A stretch of DNA of 64,000 nucleotides, from contig JANDJZ010000093.1 of NCBI GenBank assembly GCA_027943245.1, positions 1 to 64,000 on the forward strand. The letters run 5' to 3'. Position 1 is the first letter of the stretch, and each line of letters begins with the position of its first letter. Of the stretch, positions 11,580-23,949 are shown in pieces. Position numbers and translations under genes: made by a program. The stretch comes from Acanthamoeba sp. SK_2022b. Taxonomy: Eukaryota > Discosea > Longamoebia > Acanthamoebidae. A model generated the notes under the pieces. That model was not told the origin of the DNA. It was given only the letters and a program-made list of their open reading frames with translations, and did not search any database.

Positions 11580-13029
11580 TTAGAGGGAGACGGTGTCCTG
11601 AGGCTTGGCCGGAGCCGGTGCCTCGGAGGCCTCGGGCTGGGCCTCGGCGGCAGGTCGCTGCTCGTCAATACCGTCGAAGGGGCCGGCCTTCCTGGCCTGG
11701 TCCCTCTCGCGAATAAGTCGCGTCGTCTCGTCGGCCACGCCCTTCACCTCACTGCTCACGGCGCTGGTGGTCTCCTGGATCTTAGTGCTGGCGGCCTTGA
11801 GGGTGGGCTGCTCGTCGATGAAGCGAGTGGTGCTCGTCTTGACGGCATCAGCAGCGCCGACGATGGCCTCCTTGGCGATCTCCAACGTCTCGCCAGCAGC
11901 TTGGGCCGCCTCGCTCTCGCTGATCTACAGAGTGAGCAGCAGAGAAGAGGCAAAGAGTGAGTATCAGCGACGTAGGCCAGCTGTAGCGAACAAGGAAGGA
12001 GCATACCGCTCGGGCAGCCGCGGCGCTGCTCTGCTTAATGGCAGTGGCAGTCTGTGAGAGGCCAAGCGCCTGGTCGACGCCAGACCACCAACCGTAGGCG
12101 GCGTTACCCCAGGCAGACGCGGTCTCGCCAATCTTGTACTGCTGGTTGAACTGCTGCGCCTTGGCCTTCAGGGCCTCGGTCTGGGCCTGGATGGTCTGCG
12201 TGATGCCCTGTTGCTCTGCAAAACGATCACCCGCACCACATCAGACTTAGTCTCGGAGGACTTTCATAACGCAAGACCAGATGCAAGACGAACGGGAAAG
12301 CGTTTCTTACCATCGTAAGCGCGAGCCTTCTCAACGGCGTCAGCACCCATGTTGTAACCGGCAGCGATCATGGACGCAATGACGGACGTCTGGGTCTGAG
12401 AAAGTGGGTAAGTATTGGCGCTACCCAACCGAGCTCAAAAGGATAGTACACGGTGCGCTGTGCTGGGTACCCGCTGCTGGTCGGGCACAGTGTGCTCCTG
12501 GTGCTTGATCTGGTCTCCAGAGACCTTGGTTTCGTGCTCTACCTTCTCCTGGCTGACCTTCTGAAGAGGTGCACCAGTGTACTGGGCCACGGTGATAGGC
12601 CTGCATAGCCACGAACGAGGAACTGTCATTATCCCAATTTCGCCGCTCAAAACCAACGAGAGCTACTTCCGGTACCTGTCAACAATAAGGGCGTTGGTGA
12701 GCAGAAGAGCTGTCTTGGCGGCGGCATCGGTCTGGAACTCGATTACTGCTTCCTTGGCACCGCCCTCGAGCCTAAAAGAGGAGAGGGGGCATGAGGATCG
12801 GCAGATTGCAGACTAAAACAAGAGCAGACAAATGTTGAGGCATCGTACGTGCGCAGAGTCATAGAGTTGATCTTGCCGCAGAAAGAAAAGAAATCGGTGA
12901 CGGTCTTCTCGCTGGCGCTGGGCGAAATGTTGGTGACGTAGACCTGGGTGTTGGGCTGCGAGAGGAACGAGAAAATCAGGCACGCATTATGAAATAAAAG
13001 CTAGGCATCCGAGCACTTACCGTTTCCAT
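11580..13029 (-). CDS. RRM protein of the Vip1/BPA1 type
   Basis: ATG 13029 begins a three-codon exon (MET) spliced to PNTQVYVTNISPS, a single RRM of about 80 residues: RNP2-like VYVTNIS, FFSFCGKI, and EAVIEFQTDAAAKTALLL ending in PITVAQY. The rest is predicted helical and Ala/Gln/Lys-rich: SVIASMIAAGYNMGADAVEK, QFNQQYKIGETASAWGNAAY and DETTRLIRERDQARK. The order (RRM, a short helix starting SVIASMIAAGY, then long helices) matches fission-yeast Vip1 and the plant RRM proteins that bind ACD11. RNA binding is likely; the tail may contact membrane or cytoskeleton, which is inference. About six exons, stop at 11580. Confidence 0.75.
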
Positions 13030-13305
13030 TGTGATGTTTTCTGAGAGTAGAGGGGGAAGGGGTAGTTTGATGCTTGTTTGCGGTTTCTGTTGTTGAAAGA
13101 AAAAAGGATCAACACAGAAGCGCTTTTCTACGCGTCGACGGGTAGAGCGGTGCGCGCCAGCCTTTCGTGTCAAACACCGCCAGAATTCGCTTCACTTTTC
13201 CGCCTGGTGCCCAATTCTCGCCCTCTTTCTGCCTATCCCGTATTGGCCGATGGTGGCCTCTCGCGGGATTCTCCAGGGTCCCTCACTGTCAACGCTTGGC
13301 TTTGG

Positions 13306-14493
13306 TCAGGATGATATCTTCATCTTGCGAAGTAACATCTTGAGGCCACCCGGTCGGCTGGTTGTGGCTGATTGTCGACCGTCGTCTCCACCACCGCCGG
13401 CGGCTGGAGGCAGCCTCCGCTGCACGTCACTGGCGGTGATGACGCCGGTTGGCGAACCAGGCAGCTTCTTGAGGCCGTTGCTCGACAAATTGGTGCGCAG
13501 GAGGGCTGCGATGTCCTTATCACTCAAGTCGACACACATTTGCCACACCACACTCACAGCTCCCTCTGCGTGGGTGATGTTAGCAGCGCGTTTCATCGTT
13601 TTCGAGTGGTGACTGTGTCTCATGCCGATCAGCAATGAGCACGTACCACTTACGCGAACGAGCTTCAACGGCCGAAATCGAAGGGCGTGCATCAGCCCCA
13701 GGGCTTCGGAGAGGAACCGCTGTCCTCCGCTCTCGGTAAACACGCTGATGGCGAGTGTCCACTGTAATGCGAGAGCCTGTCCCGCCTGCTGTTCCAAGAC
13801 TCGTCGCACACCTTTTAGAAAGGGTGTCGTGCCTACCACCTACGCCACACGCAAACAATGGTCAGGCGGCTACATGAGAAGAAGTAGTAGGCGTACCTTG
13901 TAATGATTTTGTACAAATGCTGTGATGGAAGCCCTTGCTTGCACGAGTGAGAATGAAGGTACTTCCTCTCTCGGGAAGAAAAGCGTCTCGTCTGGATTGG
14001 TGTCGTTGTGGGCGATGTGTTGAAGATCAAAGATGGTGGCGAGCTGTCCTATGAAATCAGCCTCGTGCTGCTGCGCCTGTCTGGCATGGTACTCGCTTCG
14101 TGCACGGCTCTTGGCGGCCTCATACGCCTCCAAGTGTTCGTAGTGGACCAGCCGCATGCTCACGCCGCGGCCGCTTGCACCGCCGACGTCGTCTATAACA
14201 AAGCCGATCCGTTGCAGGTGCTGCTGCACTATGCCTTCTTCACCACTCATCCTTAGAATGATTCTCCCTGCTTCTGAGCCCTTGCATTGCTCATAGATGT
14301 CCAAAACCGCCTGCAGCACCGCTTGCGGCAGCTCATCCTTGGATGAATCTCGTTCGCTGGTCGAATCGTAGTACGCTTCAACCAAGGAAGCGAAATGCTG
14401 CAAGGCGCACTCAAGGTCTTCCGTTCCAGGCTGCTCTTGGAGGCGGTCGGCTTTCCCGGGGTGACTCGCCCCCTCGGCAGTTGGCAAGTCCAT
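13306..14493 (-). CDS. uncharacterised protein, mostly helical
   Basis: The first exon runs from ATG 14493 to near 13905 (about 197 codons). It joins in frame to an exon beginning VVGTTPFLKGVRRVLEQQAG near 13840, then one starting near 13580, ending at 13306. Landmarks are DLECALQHFASLVEAYYD, VLDIYEQCKGSEAGRIILRM, RLVHYEHLEAYEAAKSRARS and SFSLVQARASITAFVQNHYK. The C-terminal region has WQMCVDLSDKDIAALLRTNL and a Gly/Pro-rich tail. There is no signal peptide, membrane segment or catalytic motif that I recognise. Its promoter must lie largely in the 77-bp gap shared with the next gene. Confidence 0.6.
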
Positions 14494-14570
14494 AAACTGT
14501 TCCCCACCAACAGTGTTTTTTGTATTTTTCCTTTATCTTTGTTTTCCAACGGCTAGTGCTCGGCAGCGCA
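14494..14570. promoter_or_regulatory. 77-bp divergent promoter region
   Basis: Only 77 bases separate the ATG of the minus-strand unknown gene (14493) from the ATG of the plus-strand nuclear protein (14571). The gap contains a T-rich stretch (14511-14547) and must carry both 5' UTRs and start sites, unless either gene starts inside its neighbour. No TATA-like box is obvious. Confidence 0.5.
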
Positions 14571-15940
14571 ATGAACGCCGATGATGATCTAGGTGCCATC
14601 TTCGGGAATCCCAAGGAAGACAGCAGTGAGGAAGAGGAGGAAGCGGTTGTGGAGACAGATGCGGTAAAGATCGTGCCGGTGACAGCTTCGGCTTCTGCCA
14701 AGCCTGCGACATTCGAGACGCCCGAGCCTAGCGGCCCCAAGGGGGGCGTGCACCTGCGAAAAGGAGCGCTGCGAGGGAAGAGCGTAAGTCCCAAGAGGAA
14801 GCTTCAATTTGGCAGTGATTCCGAGGAAGAGAAAGATAGCAAGAAGGCTGCCGCTGGCGATGCCAAGCCCAAACGAATTGCCAAGCGAAGGAGGAGAGGC
14901 ACATCCCTACCAGCCCCCTCCTTGACCGTGACGGCTCCTTCCTCTGAAGATGAAGACGCTGGCGAGGGCGGCGAGGCACCTCGGAGGTCGCCACGCAAGC
15001 CGCCTCCCACAAGGCGCTTTGATCCTGCCAAGGCTGGCACTAAGAGGGTCCGGGGGAGGCTGGCTGCTCGGAAGCAGGAAGATGATGACGAAGAAGAGGA
15101 CGAAGAAGAACAGAGAAGAAGAAAGAAGCAGGGCAAGACGAAAGCGAAGACGAAGGCGAAGAAAGCCGAGCCAGGCAAGAAGAGGAAGAAGACCAGCAAG
15201 ACCAAGAAAGAGAGCGACCAAGATGAGGATGAGGAAGATAGCGACGAGAAGGACGAAGACTTTGGAGATAGGGGTGCACAGAAGAAGAAGAAGCAAAAGA
15301 CCACCAACGCCAAGTCCCCCAAAAAGAGGTCTCCCAAGAAGGTGCTAGCTGACGAGAACGCGATCAATGTGCGTGCATTGCACTCTTAGCCCTTATTCGA
15401 CCGGACAGGCTAGCGAGCTTTACATCGACTGACTCACGCGCACATTGCGGACAATGTTTCGCGCCGATTGCACAGGCCAATGTTGAGAAGGAGGTGGAGG
15501 CGCTGAGCGAGTACTTTGCCGACATTGATGACACGCCACTAGAAGAGGAGGAGCCACCGGGCACGAAGTGGGTCTCCATGGTACAGCTTTAGCCTTTCGT
15601 CTCCGCCACTGGTGTGTGCGCCCCGTCCACGAGCTTGCCTTGCTCATGCGTGAGAGCGGCTGTCCCATCCTTCAGCCCACGCTCAAGAGCCCGCAGCGCA
15701 TCGAAAGGTTGTCCAAGTACCCCACCATTGCCAAAGACTACGACGAGTACAAAAAAGGTGCACCTGCTAACGACCCCACCTTCCTACTAGTGGATTTGGC
15801 TTCATCTCGACTTGACGGTCTATTTTCGGTTGTTGGTGGGTGCCGCAGCTCTCACTGAGGCGCAGGTGAGCCCGGCTCCGATCACCGAGTTCGTAAAGGA
15901 CCTAGAAGACAAGCGCCTTGAGGCGGTCATCCAGCCGTAG
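14571..15940 (+). CDS. highly charged nuclear protein with acidic and Lys-rich tracts
   Basis: Exon 1 (14571-15368, 266 codons) ends at AATGTGCG; exon 2 (15476-15580) adds ANVEKEVEALSEYFADIDD; two more exons end at TAG 15938-15940. All joins keep frame. The N-terminus is acidic (MNADDDLGAIFGNPKED). It then has alternating Glu/Asp blocks and Lys/Arg blocks with several SPKK/SPRK motifs typical of DNA-binding or CDK-phosphorylated chromatin proteins. The last 90 residues are less biased (CPILQPTLKSPQRIERL, PAPITEFVKDLEDKRLEAV) and may hold a conserved interaction motif. I do not recognise the family. A nuclear location is inferred from basic NLS-like clusters such as KPKRIAKRRRRG. Confidence 0.65.
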
Positions 15941-16123
15941 TGGCCCACCTGCAGCGCCACGAGCTTCTCCCTCCAGTGTACAAAAACGCAAGGTGGCTTG
16001 CGTTGTATTAATTCGAATTTATTTTTATTTTCGAATTTCTTTGCCATTTCTTTTTACCTACCTCTTTAGGAAGCGTTGCGTCTTTTGCGTCGGGCGAGCA
16101 GCTGCCTGTCCGGCAGTCGAGAC

Positions 16124-19100
16124 ATGCAGGCCAAGAGGTCGGCCTCTCGCCTCCCCGTAGCCTCGCGGGCCTGGTCTGCGCTGCTTCTCGCCCTGTGTGT
16201 AGGCTTCAGCTCGGGCGCCGTGCCACAACAGGGGTCCTCCTGCCCGTTCCATGTCACTTCATTCGACGACGACTCCGAGCTCTACCTGCAGCCCCAGTCT
16301 GTTCGTCCCTCCCCTCTTAAACATCGCACAACTATGCGCCGCTCGTGGGGATGGGGCTAAGACCGCACCTACCGCAACCAGGTGAATACGAGCACACCTA
16401 ATGTCTGCGGGTCGTCAAGTGCGTCCTGCTGTTCGCCCGCCTATCTGGACAAGATTAGGCAGCGGCTGGACCACATAAGCCAGCAGTTCAATGCCAGTCT
16501 TACCGTGCCCGCTACGGTCGAGGGCAGGCTTTGCCAAACGGAATTGGACCAGCTTCGGTGCCTGCCCTGTGCCGCCGACATGAAGGGGCGGGTCAGCATA
16601 TGGCCGCCCCTGTCTGACGGCAAGGCCGACCGGAGCAATGATGCCTCTGTCGAGGAGGTCGAACTCGAGCTGTGCCCAGACTACTGCGCTCGCCTGTACA
16701 GCGCCTGCAAGGAGGCTCTTGCACGCGCCAGCGGAGTCAAGGTGCGTCAGCTCTACCCATCGTCGTCTGTATTCTGCCGACGCCACTTCCGGGACCTCTT
16801 CGATATCCGGCTGCAGACCGAAGCTGGCCCCTGCTATCCTGTTGCCCCAGGTTTCGTGAGCTTCCTCGCCCGAACGGGGTCCTCTCTTGCTCACCTTGGC
16901 ATTGCTTGACTTCGGGTAGGCTGCGAATACGAAGCACTTGGACGCCAGTACACGCCGTGCGTTGGGTCCAGCGGCACCAGGTCTCTCGTGTTCTTCCCGC
17001 TAACATCCGACTGCCACAACTTGCCTCCGGCCATACCCGATTTGCCTTGCGGTGCGCCACACCTGTCGTACAGCATTACGCCGTGAGCTGCTTATGCGTG
17101 AGTCGAGTGTGTATGGGCTGATTGGTCGTTGTTCATGTAGATGTTGAGTGTGGTAAAGGCCAATACCTGCCCTGGGGCGCATCTGGATGCGCCACCTGCC
17201 CGGCTGGAACCTTCAGCTCGGGTCAAACAGTACGGCTCGCCCAGTGGGACCCGAGCGACCACCTCAACTCTACCCTGCCCTTCGTCACCTACTGCGCAGA
17301 CGCACAAGGCCAACGACTGTCAGGCCCTTCCTGCGAGTATGTGTAGCTGGCACGCGGGTAACTCAATTCCAAACTGACATCCTCCGCTTCCTCTAGCTGG
17401 ACCATCGATGCTGAGGGCTTCGCCGTGTCGGGCAACACAGGCCACTCACAGCAGTCGGTCCTCGAGGCTAGCCTCAATGTGCGTTGGTCCTTCTTTCTTT
17501 AGCTAAAACGCATCTATGGCCAGGTTACTTAACCTACGATTGCCAGTTTGTCGAGCCTGGCTACGTCACATTCACTTTTCAAGTGAGCTCCGAGGCCGGA
17601 GCAGATGGGCTCATGTTCTACGTCGACGGCACGAAGGTGATGGATCTACAGAGCGACGTCACCCGGTTCACTACGCGGACATTCAACATCTCGCGAGGCA
17701 ATCACTTGCTCATGTGGACTTATGCCAAAGACGAGGGCCAGAGCAAGGGACTCGACGAAGCCATCATCTCTGTACAACCTATTCGCTTCATTTTTCTTGT
17801 TCAGTTTCGAGTGGAGTGACTCCAGAACGCAGGTGTTCGAGGTCGGGGGGCTGCGACATGCGCAGGATGGCGCATGCAGCAAGTGCCCGCCGGGCACCAG
17901 CTCACAGGCTGGCGCTGGTGAATGCGAGCCGTGTCCCGCCAACTCTATCGCGGCGCTGGCTGGCAGCAGCTCGTGTCAGCCCTGCCCCAGCGATCAATAC
18001 GCTCTGCCTGGCTCCACAGCTTGCAGACCACGTGCACGTGCGGTCACCCTTCCGTTCGTTCTTGGTAGTTGCTATGGGCGTCAATCTGATGAATTCAGTT
18101 CGGCTCCATCCCTCTCTCCAGCCTGCCACGATCAGTCCTACCACTACGTGCCTACCGACTGCACGAATGGATCGCATTCGCAGGTATTGAAGTGGTTCGA
18201 TCCGGTGATATGCGACACCGCCAGCATCAACCCACCTCTCCGAATGGATGGCCTACCATGTGGTGCGTACGGGAGAAACACACATTTACCTCAGCGACGC
18301 TGATCAATAGGAGTGCTGAACCCTCGTTCGATGCATCTGTCAGATATCAAGTGCCCTGTGGGCCAGGCCCTATCAGAAGGGAGCGATACCTGCCAACCCT
18401 GCCCAGCCGGTTATTTCATTCGAGGAGGATCGTGTCAGGCCTGCCCGCTGGGCGAAGTGCCCATGAAGGCCCTACAGTACAAAAACTTTACGCAATGGGA
18501 AGACCTTCCTGGCCTCTCCACCTACTGTACCGGCCGCTGCGCTACCTCGTACGCTCTCCCCCAATCCTCCCTCATGGGTGATAAAGCAATGAGTCGTTGA
18601 TTGGCGCGCGCCACGGTCGGTCGCTGGCTTGCTGTTGGTCAGGGGCTGGGAGCTGCACGACACCTACGTCTCTTCAGGACACGGACATGGCCGCTACGCA
18701 CAATCCACTTTGCAGCTAGTGGTGCAGATTGACTCCCTGGGGGGCAGGCTGGTGTTTGGCTTTGAGCTGGCCTGCAGCGAGCGTTGCCGCTTCGAGTTCG
18801 CCTCCGCAGGCCACGTGCTGGGCGAATACTTTGCCGGCGATGCCGATGACAAGGACATCACCCTAAACCCAGGGAACTACACCTTCACGTGGACCTTCAC
18901 TACCCACCGGTCCGGTGACTCTGAGTCCACCGACCACGCCACCATTTTGGTAGCTGCCCCCCTCCCCCCAACCGTCTGCTGTCGTTCAATCTTCTTAATC
19001 GTCCGCGCAGTACATCAGAGTGTTGGGCACCGTGATGGGGGGAGCGATCAACTGCATGGAATGCGAGGCGGGCATGTATAGCCCCGCTGTGGGCTCTGGC

Positions 19101-21184
19101 TGCTTGCTCTGTCCTGCAGGCCAATCCAGGTGCGAACTTCCGTGCTTCTCACATGTTTATGGAAGTCAATCAGTACGCCACTGCACTCACCCTATGTTGG
19201 TACGGCGCCGGCCTACAACCGACTGTAGTCGGAGAGGTTCGACGAGCTGCGAGCTCTGTCACTCGGGCTCCTACAGCCCGGTGGCTGGCTCGATCTGCCT
19301 GCACTGCGGCCAGGGCACTACGAGCGCTGAGGGCGCCACCAACTGCTCCGTCGGCCTGACCTACACAACCACGTACGCGCAGCCTCACTTCCCCTTCGTT
19401 CCCGACACCGTAGTGACTCTAGCAATGTTGCCAGGCTGGCGGTGGCCTCGCATCCGAAAAGGAGCATCACCTACGATCTATCCCCGCTGGTCCGGCGCGA
19501 CAGGCCCTACGGCCCGGTGCTCGGCGCCCGCGGGCTCAAGTACTACATCAACGTGGGCACCCGAGAGCCGCTCCGCGGGCCGTGTCCGCCTGGGTTCGGG
19601 TGCGTCGTGTACCCCAACGGCAGCGTGGCAAGCCTCGGCTACGAGATGAGCTTCGACGATAATTTTGTCAGCAGCGTTTCGCCCGATGACGCACCCTCTG
19701 GTGCTGACCCCTCGGCTTCTTCGCGTCATCCGCACCGCCTACTTGAGTTCAACTGACAGAGCCCTGTGGCGACGCGCAGCGGTGTCTGGGGAAGCGGCGC
19801 TGGTCGAGGGCTTGCGGCTCAACTTTACGCGCGGGGAGTGCGGCGGCGAGCTCAGGGCCACGTCCATATCCCTCATCTGCGACCCGAGAGCGGGGGCGGG
19901 CACCCCCGAGTTCGTTCGCGAGAATCCGGCATGCCACTTACAATTCCAATGGCGGTCTCTCTATGCGGTATCGCTTCCAGCCCCCTTCCGAGGTCAAGTG
20001 ATTAACACTTTGGGGCTAACCCATCTTCGCCCCTTTGAACTTGGCAGTGCCCATTGTGCACAAAGGACGACATGGTGTTCGTCTACGGCAAGTGCGTGAA
20101 TGGCACCCGGCCCAAGGTCTGGAGCTGGCGCGAGGAGCCCCGACAGCCGCGCTGCTACGGCGGGCTCCCTCTGCCGCCCACTAGCTCGGTCGGATGTGGT
20201 ACGAGGCCTTCGGTGTCTTGTCCCTCTCGCTCGTCTCGTCCGTGCTTGCTCACGCTTGCGGGAATCGTGCAGGCGTGCTCGACCTGCAGACTTGCCAACC
20301 GGGCGAGTACCTGCCGGCCGACAGCGCAGAGTGTCTGCCCTGCTCACCAGGTTACTACAGCATGGGCGCCGGTATGACCTACGACCATTGGGACCCCCTG
20401 CCATTGCCCTTCAATGCCTCCTGTGTCAACTGTTCGAGTACATACATACCGCAACACGCATGCACACACGAGCTTTCGTTCGTTTGCGCTTATGCTACGC
20501 CTTCGATTGGTGATAGGATGGAGCTCGCCTTCGAGCGGGGCAACCATACGCAGCGGCGCGGGCACCTCGACGCTGAGCGCGCGGTTCAACTTCTTCGTGG
20601 AGGGCACGATCGAGTTCACCTACAAGGTGCACTCGAGCTCGCCGCGCAGCCAGCTTAGGTTTTTCATCGACGCCGAGGAGAGGCTCGCGTTCAACTCCAC
20701 CAGCTCCCTCTCATGGTACACTTACCGCTGCTTCTCTGTGCTCCGCCCATGTGGACGCCATTGGTGGCTGACGCGTGGCCACACGCTTTCTCATTGCAGG
20801 GAGACCGTGGCGTTGGCGGTCGACCACGGCACCCACGTTTTCCGATGGACGTTCACCTCGGGCAGTGCCACAACGCCTAGGTAAGGCTAGCCGTGCAGTT
20901 GCGACATGATCGTGTCGGCTTGCTGCTGAGCGTGTTTGTGCAGCACGCGGGGAATGGCGGCGGAGCTGATGCGGGTGAGGGTGTGGGGCACGAACTATGC
21001 GGAGACGTGGTGCCTTCCCTGCCCGCACGGTACGTCGGCGCAGCATTTCGGGTCGACCGAGTGCACGCGCTGTGGCGTCAACCAGCACGCTGTGCGCGAC
21101 CACTCCTCGGATTGCGCGCCCTGTAAGCCGGAGACCTACTCACTCACCGGGGTTGCCTGCAAGTCACGCCCCAGCTGTATGCGA

Positions 21185-21245
<61 letters not shown>

Positions 21246-23949
21246 GACACGCATGACTCTGTGAGATGTTGATCGGGAGTGACGTTGCCTTCAGGCACCA
21301 TCGCCGATTTTCAGGAGGTGGATGGGCCGTGCATTGGGGGCGAGCAGAAGCGATCACTGCGTCCGCTCCAACCGCAGATCTGCATCGACCCCGACGGGTT
21401 CTTCGCCAACGTCACCAGCACACTGCCGTGCGCCGCGTGCCAGCCGGGCTTCCACCAGACCGGTACGTATGCTTTCATACTCGTGCGAGAGCACGCCCTC
21501 ACGTGTGCCACATGCCGATCGACCCCAGGCGCGGGCTGCGCCACCTGCGCGACCGGCCAGTTCTACAACTCGAGCGCGTCGGCGTGCGAGGTCGCGCCTG
21601 CCGGGTTCGCGGCGGTGAAGCTGCGCACCTACCTGTACCCCGACCATCCGAGCCTGGACTCGGCGCAACAGGCCCATCAGTCCCTGGCCTCCGAGTGGGA
21701 CGACGGCTGGAGCACTGGCTGCAGCGCCGTTGGCCTGTGCGGATCGGGGTATGCTGCTCTTCTTCTTCTTCTTCTTCTTTCATCTTCATCGCCGTCACGA
21801 CACAACCAAGACCCCACAACCACCGTCATCTTCTTTGTTACCGATGAATGACGCGCTCACGACCATGCGCGCCCGTACAGCGGCTGGCGGTTGCGCGGCC
21901 ACTTCATGGACTCGGGCGTGAACAACGGGCACGTGGACGCCTACGTCTCCCTGAACCTGTCGGTACGCCGCCGTGCCAGGGGAGGTTAGGGTGGGGTGTT
22001 CGAGGGGAAATAGGGGGGGCTGTGGCGTCGAGCTGATGTCTCGCCGGCTGAGGCGTTGCCTGACATGGACAGATGGAGACGGAGGGCGAGGTCAGCTTCG
22101 AGTACGCAATCGAGGATACGACTCCCCAATCGGAGGAGGGGAACGGGCTCCTCTTCTTCGTGAACGGCGAGGTCACGGACCTTCCCTACAACGTACCCGC
22201 GGCGGCCGAGGCCCAGGCCCAGCAGTGGCGCACCTACTCACGGTTCCTGCCCGCCGGCGATCTGCTGCTCGTGTGGAGTTACCACCAGGACAACGGCACA
22301 GCGGGAGCCAGCCGAGTACCTCACCCCACCACACACATTCGCACTCAGTGATTGCTGAAAACGTAACACATGGTGACAATGTACATGTGTAACTTGATAC
22401 GACAGGCCATGGTTCGGCGGATTCAGCTGCTGGGGGCGAGCAGCGGAGGAGCGGTGAGGTGGAGCCTCAAGACGTGCGGCGAGGGAACGTTTAGCGCGTC
22501 GCCCGGCAGCACCGGCTGCCTCCCCTGCGCGCCCGGACATGCCAACCCCAAGCGGGAGCCCTCTCTCTCGGTGGGCCACCTCCCCCCCATACCATAGCTT
22601 TCCCTCCCGCTCTTCTAACGCCCTGACACGACACGACACGACACGACATGACACGACACGACACGACACGACACGACACGACACGACACGACACGACACG
22701 ACACGACACGACACGACACGACAGTGCGAGCCATGCGAGGCGGGCTACTTTGCCCGAGCGGGGAGCAAGGTGTGTCTCCCGTGCGGGCAGGGCACGGTCA
22801 GCCGGAAGGGCGCGGCCTACTGCTCGGCACCCGACAAGTGCACCTTCACCGCGGCCTCGGGCAGCCAGTACAGCCTCGGTGCCCTCCAGCAAAGGTCCCC
22901 TCTTCTCTCGCTCTTCCGTGTTCTTCGCGACGGCCAGTCTCACGCGCCGAGCGAACAGGGGAGGCATTGGGCCGCTCGCGAGCGCGCAGCAGACGACGGA
23001 GGTAGTAATGTCCCTGTGCGAGCCCCTCACGGACAACGTGTGCAGGGAGAGCTCCGGTCGGTACATCCATCCCTACGTGTGCGAGCGAGAGAGGACGGGA
23101 CTGGGCAACGGCAGCGATGCCGGCAGCGTGCTGGCCTTTGAGGAGATTAGCATCGGTCACTTCCGGCTGCTTTACGCGCCCCAACGCCCCACCAACGCGA
23201 CCTGTGCCGATGGGCTCCCACCCTCCACGTACCTGTTCCCCACAACTCGGCACAGCACACAACGTTGTTTAGGCTAAACAACTTGCGCTGGCGACGGCGG
23301 CGTCAGTATCATCAACTTCCACTGCGGCTCCAAGGAGCACGGGAGAGGTGCCCCCGTGGTGGTGGGCCCATCGGAGGATGCGCTGTCCGACTGTCATCGG
23401 ATCTACAAGTGGCTCAGCATCTACGCCTGCCACGTCTGCGATGCCGGTTCGCGTCCCCTTTTGTGCTGGCTTACGGGTGAGGCTTCGAGTGCTGACCGGG
23501 GGGGCTAGACGACTACCGAAAGGTGGAGGGCTACTGCGAAGAAGGAAAGCGGCTGACAACGTGGGTGCCCCACGACGAGCTGAGCTGCTTTGAACCCAGC
23601 CCGAAGCCCTTCCCCGACATCATCGACACCTGCGGTTCGTTGGCTTCTTCCTTCTCCCCTGTCTCTTCTCTCCCGAAGGCTCCCTTTTGATGGGTGGGTC
23701 CACACGTGTGTAGTAGAGGAGATTAGGTTCCCGGCATACGTGTTGGCGCTTGCGGGCGTGGGCGGAGCGGTGCTGCTGAGCGTGATGGCGCTGGTGAGCG
23801 TGCGCAACCGCATGCTCCAGCGACGGTTCGACATCATTTCCGGTTCAGTCAAGGCCGCCAGCGACAACGAGATCGAGATGCAGTTCGTCAGCTCCACTGA
23901 GCGGCTCATCGAGTCTGAGGATTTCGACCGCATCTTCAAACGACAATAG
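16124..23949 (+). CDS. ELAPOR/EIG121-like receptor with folate-receptor-like N-terminal region
   Basis: ATG 16124 opens a signal peptide (SRAWSALLLALCVGFSSGA). After an intron, 16383-16850 encodes a Cys-rich region (SSSASCCSPAYLDKIRQRL, LRCLPCAADMKG, LELCPDYCARLYSACKEAL, CRRHFRDLFDI) with the spacing of the folate-receptor/HHIP-type domain. Many later exons carry GCC2/GCC3-type repeats (CPAGTFSSG, CPPGTSSQAGAGECEPCPAN, CEPCEAGYFARAGSKVCLPC) alternating with beta-rich modules (LQLVVQIDSLGGRLVFGFEL, ADGLMFYVDGTKVM). The C-terminus has one membrane helix (AYVLALAGVGGAVLLSVMAL) and a 50-residue tail ending at 23949. This is the layout of ELAPOR1/2 type I membrane proteins of the endosome/Golgi, which include a mannose-6-phosphate-receptor-like segment. 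At least 20 introns; exon ends were not all resolved. Confidence 0.8.
21186..21243. repeat. (CA)29 microsatellite in receptor intron
   Basis: A pure CA dinucleotide run lies between the exon ending GVACK and the exon starting GTIADFQEVDGPC of the ELAPOR-like gene. It is intronic. Confidence 0.95.
22625..22722. repeat. (ACACG)n pentanucleotide array touching a splice acceptor
   Basis: About 19.5 copies of ACACG with one interruption (ACATG at 22646-22650). The array runs straight into ACAG followed by TGCGAGCCATGC, the start of the exon coding CEPCEAGY. The repeat therefore forms the 3' end of the intron in place of a polypyrimidine tract. Confidence 0.9.

Noticed and set aside
20520..22720. 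Long open frames on minus opposite the receptor gene
   Set aside because: They are shadows of GC-rich exons and simple repeats. The plus strand carries Cys-repeat motifs and splice signals.
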